Below, piece after piece: positions 53,945 to 64,000 of a stretch of DNA of 64,000 nt. Position 1 is the first letter of the stretch; each line of letters starts with the position of its first letter. This DNA comes from Gracilariopsis chorda (lineage: Eukaryota > Rhodophyta > Florideophyceae > Gracilariales > Gracilariaceae). A program made the translations under genes and the position numbers. The notes under the pieces are model-generated. The model had not been told where the DNA came from, searched no databases, and was given only the letters and a program-made list of their open reading frames with translations. The stretch spans positions 1 to 64,000 of the forward strand of contig NBIV01000132.1 of the NCBI GenBank assembly GCA_003194525.1. Reading direction: 5' to 3'.

Positions 53945-54071
53945 TTACAAAAGAATAAACAAAAGGGTTTGAAAAGGTGGACCACATTCTCAGATACATG
54001 GCCCTGTCAAACTTACAAGAAAAACTGTCAACGAGGCATTAAGAAAACGAGTAAGTACACAAGTGCCTCAA

Positions 54072-54542
54072 ATGTCCAATTCCAGCCGAAGCCAACGGAC
54101 CGCAAGTAATCAACAAGCATGGTCATCGCACGACGATCTTACGTGCCCCATATGTCTTTCAGCATACTCTGAAAGGCGTCATCGAAACAACCATTTCCAA
54201 TCGAGTCATAAAAACGGATCACACCAGTGCTTTCTTTGTTCATCACATTACTCAAGCACCCTTAAACTGAAACGTCACACCCTGTACGATCACTTAGTGC
54301 AGAAGAAGAGCTGTTCAGAAAGCTTTAACAAGCGAGAGAATGCGCCACAGAGTTATAAATGCATGGTGAACGGATGTAGGAAGTACAATGTCCATCTTAT
54401 GGACCTCGTAAATCATCAACTTCAGCACCACAGTGATGAGCTTGATAACAAGGCGCTTGAGCTCCTGTTCAGATGCCATAAGTGTAAGACAAACTTTCCC
54501 GATGATACTAGCTTCAACGATCACCCTTGCCGGCGGAAATGA
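54072..54542 (+). CDS. C2H2 zinc-finger protein with about four fingers
   Basis: It is a 156-aa frame from the ATG at 54072. Fingers are CPICLSAYSERRHRNNHFQS with H after it, CFLCSSHYSSTLKLKRHTLY with DH, CMVNGCRKYNVHLMDLVNHQ with LQHH (CX4C type), and a shortened last finger CHKCKTNFPDDTSFNDHPC (fourth ligand Cys). Spacing is irregular and linkers are not TGEKP-like, so it may bind DNA, RNA or protein. A GTAAGT at about 54051 could be a donor for an upstream exon, so the true start is uncertain. Confidence 0.65.
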   Translation: MSNSSRSQRTASNQQAWSSHDDLTCPICLSAYSERRHRNNHFQSSHKNGSHQCFLCSSHYSSTLKLKRHTLYDHLVQKKSCSESFNKRENAPQSYKCMVNGCRKYNVHLMDLVNHQLQHHSDELDNKALELLFRCHKCKTNFPDDTSFNDHPCRRK

Positions 54543-55651
54543 TATATGGAATTCGTTTACTGTTTCCATGCTATGGATACAAAGCTCCGACGCAGAGAGG
54601 GTATCGATAGAACTACAGAGGATTATATACGTCCTTGATTCATTAGATCTCGCTTAATAAACAAGTAGGCTCCCTAAAGCTTTCACAACACTTCGAAATC
54701 CAAATCCTATTGTCTGGATCTTGAGGTGCGAGGGAATTTACGAATTCAAGCTATCAGTTTGTCACCGTGCTGTTACATGCAACCTTTGAGCTTTTTTTCT
54801 ATCTCAAACACCGACCACCTCAAACCCTTACACTCAGACCGCCCAAACGAAAATGGAAAAAAGCTTCTGCCTGCGGTAAGCGGAGAATATTCTCTCGCTC
54901 CTGAAGTATGGCCACGAGAGAGACTGGCAATGAGATGCGTCCTATGGCTGATCACGTCCTAGATTTCTTCTGCGCCAGCCCGCGGAGTCACGTCAGTCTT
55001 GCACCACGTCATAGTATACAACACATCCACGTTGTACACCATTGGCCCTATCCAAACCAGACCCTCGTGGATTGGCAGGTAACATCGGATTCGCAAGCAT
55101 TAGACTCTAGCATTTGCAAACCAAGACTTCCGAATGGTACCAACGATACAGCTTTGAGAGATGTACAAACATTCTTGTCATCGTGTCATAAATCTCAGAG
55201 AACAATGGGGATCGGAAGGGCTTCTCTATTCGTTGTGGTAGTTCACACGCTCTAGGACATATTCTAACAAAAGCCCAGCTTCGCTTCCCGTAGCAGACTT
55301 TTTCCGTAAACGAAATACTCAGTGCACTAGACACTGTCTGAAAACGCCGCAATGCATGCCTGCTACGCCACACTATTCTGCGCACCTATCACCAGCGTGT
55401 AAAGGGTTACCTTGGCCTTGTCCTATGATACGGACGTTGGACGTAATTCATATCAAGATGCACCTTATTCTCCTCAAACTTTAAAAGATGGCGACGTTTT
55501 AGTACCCCAAGAAAGAAGTTGGCAAAATAGCAACAAAAGGGTAAAAAAGTTTACTTGTTCATAGATGTCCTGGTCTTGATGTAGTTATGCTCTCTTCACC
55601 AGTCAGACAGATGTAATCCTTGAAGGAAACAGTGCTTCAACAACAGTAGAC
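54543..55651. other. intergenic stretch
   Basis: No supported gene. AAAGGGTTACC occurs at about 55399. Confidence 0.4.
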
Positions 55652-56047
55652 CTAGAGCTGCGGTGGGTTCTGATTACCAGAAGTCTCCTGGGATCCACTC
55701 AACGCCCAAGCTTCAAATCCTTCTTTGCAGCATCCTTCAATGCGGTTTCGGCCGCCTTGGAACCTCCTCAGGCACACCTGCTGGCCACCTGCGCAGTTGC
55801 GACTCACCGCGCACATACCAATTCCGCTGTGCTGCGGGTTGAAAAAGCCAAGGTCCGCATTGCACACAACCTTTCCAGGAGTACACTCGCTTTGGCTGGG
55901 AGGCTCAATCTGGAACGAAACACCTGTCTCAGTGGTTTGACGGTATATGACTGGGCCCTGCTCACACACGAGCAATCCATACGAAACACGGGCAAGGGCA
56001 GAGCGGGAAAGAACAGCGAGTACGGCGAAAGGCACCAGAAGCTTCAT
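55652..56047 (-). CDS. small secreted cysteine-rich protein
   Basis: This is a 131-aa protein. I chose the ATG at 56045-56047 because it opens a signal peptide (MKLLVPFAVLAVLSRSALAR); the open frame upstream is not expected to be translated since a TATA box (TATATAA at 56161-56167) lies 114 bp before this ATG. The mature protein has eight cysteines spread as C...C...C...C...C...C...CC, for example GIGMCAVSRNCAGGQQVC and IEGCCKEGF. It has an acidic-neutral body and a polar, Asn/Gln-rich tail. No family is recognised. It is likely an extracellular, disulfide-bonded protein. Confidence 0.6.
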   Translation of the reverse strand: MKLLVPFAVLAVLSRSALARVSYGLLVCEQGPVIYRQTTETGVSFQIEPPSQSECTPGKVVCNADLGFFNPQHSGIGMCAVSRNCAGGQQVCLRRFQGGRNRIEGCCKEGFEAWALSGSQETSGNQNPPQL

Positions 56048-56160
56048 GTTTGGTGGGCGGTTGAAGTACCTGAACTTATGAAAACAAGTTAGATGTAGAA
56101 GTGAATGTCGGACTGGGAAGTGGAGAACGAAATCCGTTGGGAAACTCAGAACCACACTAC

Positions 56161-56167
56161 TTATATA
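56161..56167 (-). promoter_or_regulatory. TATA box
   Basis: TATATAA on the minus strand, 114 bp upstream of the ATG at 56047. Confidence 0.55.
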
Positions 56168-57444
56168 GACCTTCATGAACGATATGGACTAGGTCTACAG
56201 TTCGAGATGTCTCTTGTTCCTTGTGTGCTGGCATGGTCCTCCCTGCACAACTGCCATTCTTTCCACATCACCTAGCAGCTCTTCAATGTAAGAATACGAG
56301 GCCACACAAACAGTTGAAAATGGATCTTCTTTCTGCTTGGCTTTCGTCAAAATGAGCGTTATTGTAGTGTGATCACCCCGTTCAGAATTTGCGAGATCGG
56401 GTTCAGCAATTCAACAGCAATGCACATGGTTCGAAGTATAATTCATTCTACACTTGGCATTATTAGCGTACAACGCATCACCGTTGCCAGAGAATGCACA
56501 CCCCGACCGTAGGGAAAGCTGAAGGCAACCACGCTTCTCAAACAGCTGCCAGCTCGGCAAATAAACCCCAAGTGTGATAGATCCAGTTTTTAGACAGGTA
56601 ACCATTATCTCGTTACGGGCTGTCATGTGCCATTCTTTTTGTGGTGTGAAAGGTCCTCTGCGGAACAAAAAAGTATGTAAAAGAGAAGGGTTGCCATTGA
56701 TCTAACTTTTCATGTGCCCGAGACGCCATGTTCGGATGCCGTGAGAAACAGCACATTACAAACGACTCATCGTGCATCGTGTATGTAATAGATCAGAAAA
56801 CGTTTCAGCCATTGCTGTATTCTTTCCACTCCGCGATCTCTTTTGATAGATAATTGCACTGAAAGGCATTGTTAATAGTGAATTGTATTGCTGCAAAAGC
56901 CTAAACCTTTTTATTATACTATCATCTTCATGTTATAGAACGTGCTTACTTATTCTGACAGACAAGGACGGGATATTGGGAAAGTAGGTAGAATGCACGA
57001 GATAAATCAATATCTGGTCGATGTCGATCGGAATTTGACATTCTTGAAATAAGAGGTTCTTCACTTTCTAACTCATTTTTAGTTTTGTTGTAGGAAACGG
57101 TTGGCATTTTTGGAAGCAGCATGATTGCGATTAAGAGCTGAGAATTATGTATTGAGGATGCTGGTGTCAGAATCATCGACGGAAACGTTTGATGACGACA
57201 ATGCCTTAACTCTTCGTCCATGGTTTCCTTCTATCTTTCCTGTATACCGCTTGATTGCTTGATTCCACATTTGTAATGGGAAACGCGGTCAGTTTATATG
57301 CTTTTGCATCTCTCGCTGATATTATCTATGATGCCACTACTACTGCGCTGTGTCGAACAAGTACATTTTGTCTAGTTTGACCATATACGGTTAAGACTGA
57401 ACTAGACAGCTTTCGTTCGCCCAGGTTCTTTCGTCAAGGAAACA
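56168..57444. other. intergenic stretch
   Basis: No supported gene; the frames at 56411-56668 and 56946-57221 (minus) carry no domain. Confidence 0.4.
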
Positions 57445-57452
57445 GATTGGAG

Positions 57453-57636
57453 CAGGGGCGTATTTGTGACTGACTATTTTGCCATAATGGGGAATGTGAT
57501 TGACTACCTCGGCAAAAGAAGTAGGCATCATCCTATTTTTTGATTATTATTGAAGGTTTTTGGGTACCAATTTTGGAAAAGTATTGACTAATGACTACTT
57601 CATGTGGCAAAATAGTTAGTCACAAATACGCCCCTG
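57453..57636. mobile_element. hAT-type MITE with 8-bp target duplication
   Basis: This is a 184-bp element. The ends are CAGGGGCGTATTTGTGACTG and its near-perfect inverse, with a 32-bp terminal repeat and one mismatch. GATTGGAG flanks it directly at 57445-57452 and 57637-57644. The CAGGG terminus with an 8-bp duplication is diagnostic of hAT. There is no coding capacity. Confidence 0.93.
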
Positions 57637-57644
57637 GATTGGAG

Positions 57645-58959
57645 GCTCAAGAAAAACACAGCAATGCAGCGGGATGCCTGAAATATGAGAGCAGTGGCCA
57701 ATGCTTGAATAGCTGCGACAAGAACGCGGGAAAGTACAAAACGAAAAGAAGTCGGTGTCGATTTGGATCTTAAACATTTTCTGAAGCTGGGAAGCGCAGA
57801 GCAAGTTTTTGAACACCTGACGAAAACGTAGACAAAGAATGATATTGGCAGGCAAATTGTCATACGATGCAAACTTCTCTCATTTAGAGGGGACCATTGT
57901 TTGACACCCGTCAAAACGCACTTCGTACGTCCGATTCCAACAAACGTTAAGAGCAGTATCGTGAAGAGCATGCCGTCAGTTCTACAGATATAGGGATATC
58001 ACTTTACGACTACTAAGGCAAGTTAGTGGAAAGGCGCTAAAGGTTTGAAGGCCAAACTTTGACTCTATACCTTATATCCCTCAGAAGTTCTCCGAATATC
58101 CTATGTCGATGCTCGGTGGTTCAAGGGCTATCGCGGTAGGCCGCCATTAGTTTACTTTGCTGCTCAAATTGTTATAAGGTATGTAATCTTAGCCCTGGTT
58201 CCCCTTTATCCTTGATTACCCTTCCTGGTTGTTGATACAATTAAGCTACATTATCTAATAAGCGCTGCAATATTACTGGCAAAGAGGTTTGTGCACTTTG
58301 CAGCACCAATGACATGTGTGCAAAACGCCACACAACAGTTTACAATTGGCCACCCAGTTGGCCACATTCATCTGCTTTTTTATATCATTTTTCGTTTTTT
58401 TTGGTAGGTTTTGATCGTTTAAAGTTTTTGCATACTTTCGCACTCTCTCACACGTGGGATACAAACTGTAAGAGCTACGTGTGTAATTTAGAGGGTGACA
58501 GTTACGAAGCACCACTCGCCGGACAGTCATCACAAGGCGTCTGTCGCGGATAAAGGGTACCCTTTCATAGGGTGGTACGTGTACAGGTACTTTCGTATGT
58601 CTCTTGTAAGAAGCACGGATGAAACTGATCCAACTACGAAGGCTATCACTTAAGCGTGTCATAGTGGTGCAGTAGTTGGCTGGCGATGATTGGCGGCCTC
58701 GTTCCGAACTGAGGTATCGTCGCAACGCGCTATTGGACGACACTGACAAGCTGGTGTCCAGCCTCCCCAACGACCAATAGCAGTAATTTGGGAAAGAGTC
58801 ATACGTCACCACCATAGTACGCAGTTGTATGACCTCATGCTTCCCTGATCCTGTCCAACCTTCCATAAGAGACGTCTCTCCCCCAGTCTCAACGCTTTTT
58901 CCACGCCTTCCACCACTAGCGAGGACATCCAACCGTTCTTCTTCAATCAGCAATACGTA
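57645..58959. other. intergenic stretch
   Basis: No supported gene. A 14-bp palindrome AAAGGGTACCCTTT is at about 58552. The 253-codon minus frame at 58273-59034 overlaps the next gene and has no recognisable domain. Confidence 0.4.
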
Positions 58960-60080
58960 ATGTCTTCCGCCTGTCTCTTCCGAATCATATTTGTCACCGC
59001 CGTCATTGTATTTCATGTCGATGCGATACAGCAAGTATGCCAGCCCGCTGAGGACTGCATCGCTCTACTCGCAGACGGAAAGCCATGTCCTCTCTTCCCC
59101 AACCCAAGTCGACCCGGTCCTCTTGATCCGCAAGGTTTCAATCTCACTTTGATTCGACCGGACGTGTTCTCATATTCGGATGGCATATACTTCTCATTCA
59201 TCATCTACCGGAATGGCAAATTGGCTGTCATCGATTTCCCAGACTTTTTCAGTTCCATCGCCCCAGATGGCAGCTACCGTCTCCTCACTGCAATTCAGTC
59301 TGTTCTAGGACAGTCTACCCCGCGAAAAATTTACATGATCTACTCCCATTTCCACGTCGATCACGTCGGACGAGCAGCAAGTGTGAGAGATTTCTTCAAG
59401 CAGTCTTACAAAGGTGCCACCGTTCGTATAGTGGGAACGCGAGAAACAAAGAACTTCTTGCTGCGTAATAGGGATGATATTCCCTTGCCGCAAATCTTCG
59501 CCAGTCGACGCAAGCCATTCATAATTTCGTTTTCTCCGACTTTGCGTCTGAAGCTTCTGGTCATTGGAGGCCATGTGAAGAGTGATTTACTGGGGTATGT
59601 TCCTCCCTCTTCAGATGGCGTGGGAATTGTCAATTTGGTTGATATCATTAATCCAAAGGAAGCACCCTTGCCCCAGTTCACTATCGCAATGAACTTCGAA
59701 AATTCATCGTTGCGCAACAACAGCTACTCAAGCTCGATTTTGACGTCATTAATCCAGGACATGGGTTTATTGGTTCGCGAAAAGACGTGGAGAATAATCT
59801 CAACTACGTGAAGTTTGTTCTTCAAGCTTCCAGAGAGGCTGCTCAGGAAGCTGATCCATCTGTGCAGGTCAATACTATTCAGAAGTTTTTCAATCCGAGG
59901 GCGTTTGAGTTCTTTAACAATCCATGGGCCTTTGGAGCAATTCTGGATGCACAGGCTGATATTTGTTTTAAGAAAGTAATCAGAAGGTGGGGTTGCACTT
60001 TGATTGGCGTGGATGTCGTTGCCAGAGAACATTGCTTCATTGTTTCTTTATATGACTTTTCTTCAACCTTTAGGATTTAA
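58960..60080 (+). CDS. secreted metallo-beta-lactamase-fold protein, one frameshift
   Basis: It begins at ATG with a signal peptide (MSSACLFRIIFVTAVIVFHV). The metal-binding motif HFHVDH is at residues 130-135 (SHFHVDHVG). Further ligands are plausible in GGHVKSD and VNLVDII, with NPGHGFIGS after the break. At about 59698-59702 (GAAAA) the frame changes by -1: codons to 59700 are in the first frame, and those from about 59700 to 60080 are in the other, with clear continuity (VINPGHGFIGSRKDVENN and onward). This looks like one lost A in a short run. MBL-fold enzymes hydrolyse esters, lactones or phosphoesters; the substrate here is unknown. It is either a young pseudogene or a sequence error. 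Confidence 0.7.
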
Positions 60081-60564
60081 TATCCAGATCACTAGTAGGT
60101 TGATATCCAATTATCTCTAGCATAGGACTATAAATAAAAGTGAAGAATCCTTTTGGGTTTACTGTTATCTTACGTACCTTTTGCTTGTTCTGATTCTTAG
60201 CTCTTGGTCTTGAACGGCTTTGTCAAACGGTGAATATGACAGCTATATGTGTTACTCTATGTGAAATGCCAATAGACAAAATTCTCGCCAGCGGACGTCA
60301 AACATATACCAAACAGATTTCAGTGCATTATAAGCTTATCAACATCAATTCCAGACGAACGGTATGAGTCTGCAAACAGATGCTCACCGCAATCGGATAC
60401 ATGTTTACTTTTTCGGATCTAAGAGCTTTTGGAGGTTCCGCTTCGAATATTCAGATTTCCAGTGTGCTTATAAGGCGTTGCTACCTTGTATGACCTTATG
60501 TATCGTAAAGCAATCAGTTTCCATCTCCAATACTCAAGAACTCTAAAAGCTATTTACTCCAACA
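60081..60564. other. short intergenic stretch
   Basis: AT-rich, with no gene or strong repeat seen. Confidence 0.4.
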
Positions 60565-62199
60565 ATGACAACAATTGAGAGTCTCTCTTTGGATGTTCTA
60601 TCGCAGATTATGGGATTTCTTCTCCCAATATCAAGAGTGGCAACCATTGAAACGATCAATGTCATTGATAAATTTCGCGGAACATGTCCTCCTGTTCTAT
60701 TATGGCGCGGTTTGCTCTTCCACATACAAGGTGTAGTCAAAGAAATAGATCTGGTGTCTAGCTCCAGATACATTGAGCATTCTGGGAATCAAATCCCGGA
60801 TATGGTTCGACAGCATCTACATGAAAAAGAATGCAAGGTGGTAGGGCACTTATGCGATCTTCTAGGAAAGAAACTACGGTCACTAAAGCTGCCGGGATAC
60901 ATTTGCCCCAGAGATACAAGCAACATTCTTTGTCGGGCACGGAATTGTACGGCATTAGAACGTGTTGCTCTTCATCAGGATCTTTCCCATATCGAAGAGG
61001 ACGTTGGCGACTTCTTGAATGGACTTCCAAGCTTGCGTACGCTGGAAATCTCGGTAATGGATATACATACTCTCAACTCTCTTATACACGGAGGCTGTCG
61101 AGTAGAAAATCTGGTCATACATACATTGACCGTTGAGGCGGCCAGTAACTTTGCTGATTTTCTCAGCTCTAAAGGTCGTTACCTACAGAGACTGGTTATA
61201 AAAGAAATTAGGGACGAAGTAACATTTCGAAACATCGAGGAAGACACCATCTTTGATAATTCTGTTAAACTACAGCGTGAACTAGCAAAAGTGCTAGCAT
61301 TTGATGCTAATTCGATGCTTCAGAATCTGTCATACGTTGAAATTCCGATGACATCTCAAACAGAACGCAGCTTAGAAAAGCCGGAAGAATTTCTCGTTTA
61401 CGCGTTCAAAGGCCAGGCCGAAGTGTGTATTCGCAAGGATACCATCGATGCAGTCTTATTGTATGACAAAGAATCAAATGTGCAAGTCAGGGAAGTTTCA
61501 ATAGATCCATTTATATTGAACATGGCGCTACGCAACCCAGATATTCTTGTGCATACCAACACTCTCAACCTCCCTGACAGCTCAGTCGCAGAATCATATT
61601 TTCATTGTTCAAACACTATGCAAGCAATTGATTTTGTTCTTGATAACAGTTGCTATGCCTTGGAGCACATCGACTGTAGATTTACGCCTTCACCGGAGAA
61701 CGATGCTAGAACAGCCATGGCATTCCTCGGAGTGGTCTTGAACAAGTGTAAGAAGAATGTCAATTTAACCTGCTCCTACACGCTACTCATGAAAATGTTT
61801 GGGGTTCATCATGAAGGAGAGGATGCAGAGTTGTTTGAATTTACCCTTGCTGCAATGGGCAAAATCAAAACTCTTCGTCTTTTCCGCAGTATTGAATGCC
61901 CCATTATAGATGGTTGCGAACCCTGCGCGCGGGTCGATATTGCATTCTTATCAACACTTTCAACGTTTTTTGGCTACGTACCCGGTTCAATGCCAGAACT
62001 GACGCAAATATCGTTTTCAATGAGCCCGTTTTGCGTTGCTGAGCACTTTGAGTACGTTTATTTGGCTTTAAGACGCGCAATTAAGGACGTAGGAGCATTC
62101 TCCAGAGATAACCCAGAAGTAGATGTTTCTTCAATGAGATATGAGCTTGATATATGGCTTAGAAGACATAACGAAAGAATGTTTAATGGCTTGGGATAG
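60565..62199 (+). CDS. F-box / leucine-rich-repeat-like protein
   Basis: This is a 544-aa single-exon protein. The N-terminal 45 residues (IESLSLDVLSQIMGFLLPIS) resemble a degenerate F-box, which would contact Skp1 of an SCF ubiquitin ligase. The rest has loosely spaced leucine-rich units such as LRSLKLPGYICP, LERVALHQDL, LRTLEISVMDI, LQRLVIKEI and IKTLRLFRSIECP, as in FBXL or RNI-type solenoids. There is no signal peptide or membrane segment, so it is probably cytosolic or nuclear. I infer a substrate adaptor; the F-box match is weak and the LRR call rests on pattern only. Confidence 0.55.
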   Translation: MTTIESLSLDVLSQIMGFLLPISRVATIETINVIDKFRGTCPPVLLWRGLLFHIQGVVKEIDLVSSSRYIEHSGNQIPDMVRQHLHEKECKVVGHLCDLLGKKLRSLKLPGYICPRDTSNILCRARNCTALERVALHQDLSHIEEDVGDFLNGLPSLRTLEISVMDIHTLNSLIHGGCRVENLVIHTLTVEAASNFADFLSSKGRYLQRLVIKEIRDEVTFRNIEEDTIFDNSVKLQRELAKVLAFDANSMLQNLSYVEIPMTSQTERSLEKPEEFLVYAFKGQAEVCIRKDTIDAVLLYDKESNVQVREVSIDPFILNMALRNPDILVHTNTLNLPDSSVAESYFHCSNTMQAIDFVLDNSCYALEHIDCRFTPSPENDARTAMAFLGVVLNKCKKNVNLTCSYTLLMKMFGVHHEGEDAELFEFTLAAMGKIKTLRLFRSIECPIIDGCEPCARVDIAFLSTLSTFFGYVPGSMPELTQISFSMSPFCVAEHFEYVYLALRRAIKDVGAFSRDNPEVDVSSMRYELDIWLRRHNERMFNGLG

Positions 62200-62486
62200 G
62201 AGGATCCCGTCAAAACCGCTAAGAACCCAAAAGTCTTTTAATCTCATCTTTCTCTCGTCAGACAACCTGTTTTATTATTAACCCCCAATCTTGTGAAAAC
62301 GGGAGAGGCGAGAGTCTGCATACAGAGCAGGTAGCAATCCTAACCTCAGATAAGGTTACTTTTCACAAGAGCCACATCGAGACGTTGAGTCAACGTTGAC
62401 GAAAGGAATTTAATCATAAAACTGGTTGTCTGATGAGAGCAACTGGGGATTTAAAAGTCTTGAAACCCGTTTCTGCAGCATTGTAA
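62200..62486. other. short intergenic stretch
   Basis: Nothing recognised. Confidence 0.4.
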
Positions 62487-62930
62487 ATAGTAATAAAGGG
62501 TACAGCAGTAGATGATATCGATGTCGATTATGCGGACCTGAAGAGGCGGCTTTCAAGCAGGAGAAGAGGTGAATCGATTTCAAAGAGTGTCCCACAAAAG
62601 CTGCAGAAAACCATTTCCCAAAGAGAAGCAGAGGTAGCATTGGCGCAACTAGCAGTTGGTCACACTCGTTGTTTACATCCTTTGGGTTCTTACCTATTGA
62701 AAAGACGACTGGTGTGCCAATGTATACCAGTAGTGCTAAATGATGTAGAGCACTTTGTTCTGCAATGTCCTCTACGAAACTCTTCGAGAAGGTTATGTTA
62801 GCCGAATATGCGTGAAAGACAAGGACTTAACGTTCAAGAGATCATCAAGAAATGGCCTGAAAGAATGATGGTTTACCTCGTTAGAGAGCGCTACTTTCAT
62901 ATGAAGCGCTCTGCTCTAAGTAGGAATTAA
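62487..62930 (+). pseudogene. 3' fragment of a LINE (non-LTR retrotransposon) reverse-transcriptase ORF
   Basis: One frame is open apart from a TAG near 62802. It encodes EVALAQLAVGHTRCLHPLGS, then CQCIPVVLNDVEHFVLQCPL. A helix followed by C-x-C, then H-F and C-P is the C-terminal zinc-ribbon-like tail of LINE polymerases (VEHFLLHCP type). No RT core is present upstream, as expected of a 5'-truncated LINE. It ends at TAA 62928-62930 without an obvious poly(A). Confidence 0.6.
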
Positions 62931-63713
62931 ACTAGCGTACCCGTAAGAGAGAGAGATGATATCCACTACTTGCGAATCTTGCGGAGAAACATATATTCAC
63001 GGATCACGATACTGTTAGGAAGCTGAAATACAGGTCTGTGCGTAAGATATCCATACGAGAAGATTGATATCGGTTTGTAGTATGTACCGACACAAGCAGT
63101 ATTATTGTTCATCTTCGAGCTAGAACGAGAATTAAGATCCTCATTTTTGGATGCGAGAGCTGGACCGGGAAGCAGCGTTGTCTTCAAAGTCTTCGAGAAG
63201 CTATGGTGCACGAAGAAATGTTGCATTCCATCTGTATGTGTTTCACGCCGGCACAAGTATCAATCAAACACGTGATACAAAATAGATCGTTCCCAAGCAG
63301 AGTCCTGCGAATAAAACTTGATTGCGATAAACGCGTAACACAAGTATGAACTTCAGTTCGACGAGATCCACATTCACGAGGCAGTGGCTGCAAAAATGCT
63401 CGAACCTAAACAAAAAAACCTGAACTGATATGTATAGCAGATAGAAATGGATAAACACCTGCAATATAGTATTACGCGATACCCATTCATTGTTATTACG
63501 TAGCGACCGTTTGTTACGAACCCATATGTTTGAATCCGATTCAAACATAGAGCGACAACAAACACCTCTATATAAGCTACGCTAGTTTGCATGACAACGA
63601 TAGGAGCGCAAAGCTTCATCGTTGCACAGAGAGAGTAAAACGTGAAGTTTGATTGTCATTCCTCTCTTACATTTGATAGCAATCGCAGGATTTCAGAAGC
63701 GCTTTCAAAAAGA
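62931..63713. other. intergenic stretch or 5' region of the next element
   Basis: No gene recognised. It contains a 25-nt palindrome at 63525-63549 (TATGTTTGAATC, C, then the complement). Confidence 0.4.
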
Positions 63714-63979
63714 ATGAGTTCTGGTACGCGCAGCCGCAGAAACGTCGACAACGACAAAAAAGTTGAACCCGTCGATGCTTCACAGTTTCGAGAATAGTTT
63801 GCTTCACTGCAGTCGAAAGTGCAGCAGCAAGCCAACATGATTGAAGCTTTACAGACACGACTAAACGAAAGTCACAATAGTGCGGGTAATCAAGTCAACA
63901 TTAGTACAAAATGCATTCAATTCTCCTCCGATCCCTCTATTCAAAGGATGTGTTGCGGATCGAAATTCGCAGCGCGTTA
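63714..63979 (+). pseudogene. possible start of a retroelement gag/ORF1, truncated by the window
   Basis: From the ATG at 63714 the frame reads MSSGTRSRRNVDNDKKVEPV, meets TAG at 63795-63797, then continues in frame with coiled-coil-like SLQSKVQQQANMIEALQTRL and NESHN. A basic start followed by a coiled coil is common in gag N-termini. The frame ends by about 63979. No LTR or gag core is visible, so the identity is tentative. Confidence 0.3.
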
Positions 63980-64000
63980 GAAGCTTTTTCTACTCAATAG

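Noticed and set aside
58273-59034. 253-codon minus-strand frame
   Set aside because: Overlaps the signal-peptide region of the metallo-beta-lactamase gene and has no domain; a chance long frame.
59595-59614. GTATGT...CAG mini-intron in the metallo-beta-lactamase gene
   Set aside because: Only 20 nt, the coding pattern reads through it, and removing it would not repair the later frame break correctly.
1-64000. CRISPR arrays, rRNA genes, organellar or bacterial operons
   Set aside because: No spaced direct repeats, no rRNA core motifs, and spliceosomal introns plus TATA boxes argue for nuclear eukaryotic DNA.

Overview
This is a eukaryotic nuclear window that best fits a multicellular red alga with an intron-poor genome of the Chondrus type. 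That assignment is inference. It rests on mostly single-exon genes, a few short GT-AG introns (about 60-110 nt) that often carry a CTAAC branch-like motif, TATA boxes about 90-130 bp before several starts, many decayed transposons, and a tRNA whose only intron lies in the T-loop, a placement known from red algae such as Cyanidioschyzon. All exon boundaries were set by eye from splice motifs and reading-frame continuity.

Layout. 1-8296 is a decayed Ty3/gypsy chromovirus on the minus strand (right-hand LTR, primer-binding site, gag, protease, RT/RNase H, integrase, chromodomain), cut off by the left edge. 8681-11638 is a PIF/Harbinger transposon with TAA target duplications. 11895-13832 is an intact secreted cysteine-rich GCC2/GCC3-type protein. 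16210-17313 is a Golgi-type glycosyltransferase-like membrane protein. 19070-20961 is a four-exon, lichenase-like GH16 glycosidase with a long Ser/Thr/Pro stalk. 22351-23844 is a two-exon metacaspase with two N-terminal DM9 (DUF3421) lectin-like repeats. 25785-26748 is a frameshifted relative of the GCC-type gene. 26.9-32.3 kb is gene-poor.

32365-33438 is an unrecognised three-pass membrane protein. 37253-37732 is a LURP-one/tubby-like protein behind a 45-nt poly(C) tract. 39056-39646 is a small secreted protein. 41399-45131 is a second PIF/Harbinger element whose transposase was split by a solo LTR (43412-44219) of the same LTR family as the left-edge retroelement; the 5-bp duplication ATCTT and both reading frames support this exactly. 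46949-47036 is tRNA-Ala(AGC) with a 15-nt T-loop intron in a bulge-helix-bulge-like fold.

47594-49606 is a five-exon ionotropic glutamate-receptor-like channel. 50940-51554 is an acidic repeat protein. 54072-54542 is a C2H2 zinc-finger protein. 55652-56047 is a small secreted cysteine-rich protein. 57453-57636 is a hAT-type MITE. 58960-60080 is a secreted metallo-beta-lactamase-fold protein with one frameshift. 60565-62199 is an F-box/LRR-like protein. The right edge carries a LINE 3' fragment and the start of another retroelement.

There is no operon logic here. The non-mobile genes lean toward the cell surface, secretion, recognition and signalling. The most notable are the DM9-metacaspase fusion, the glutamate-receptor-like channel and the T-loop-intron tRNA.
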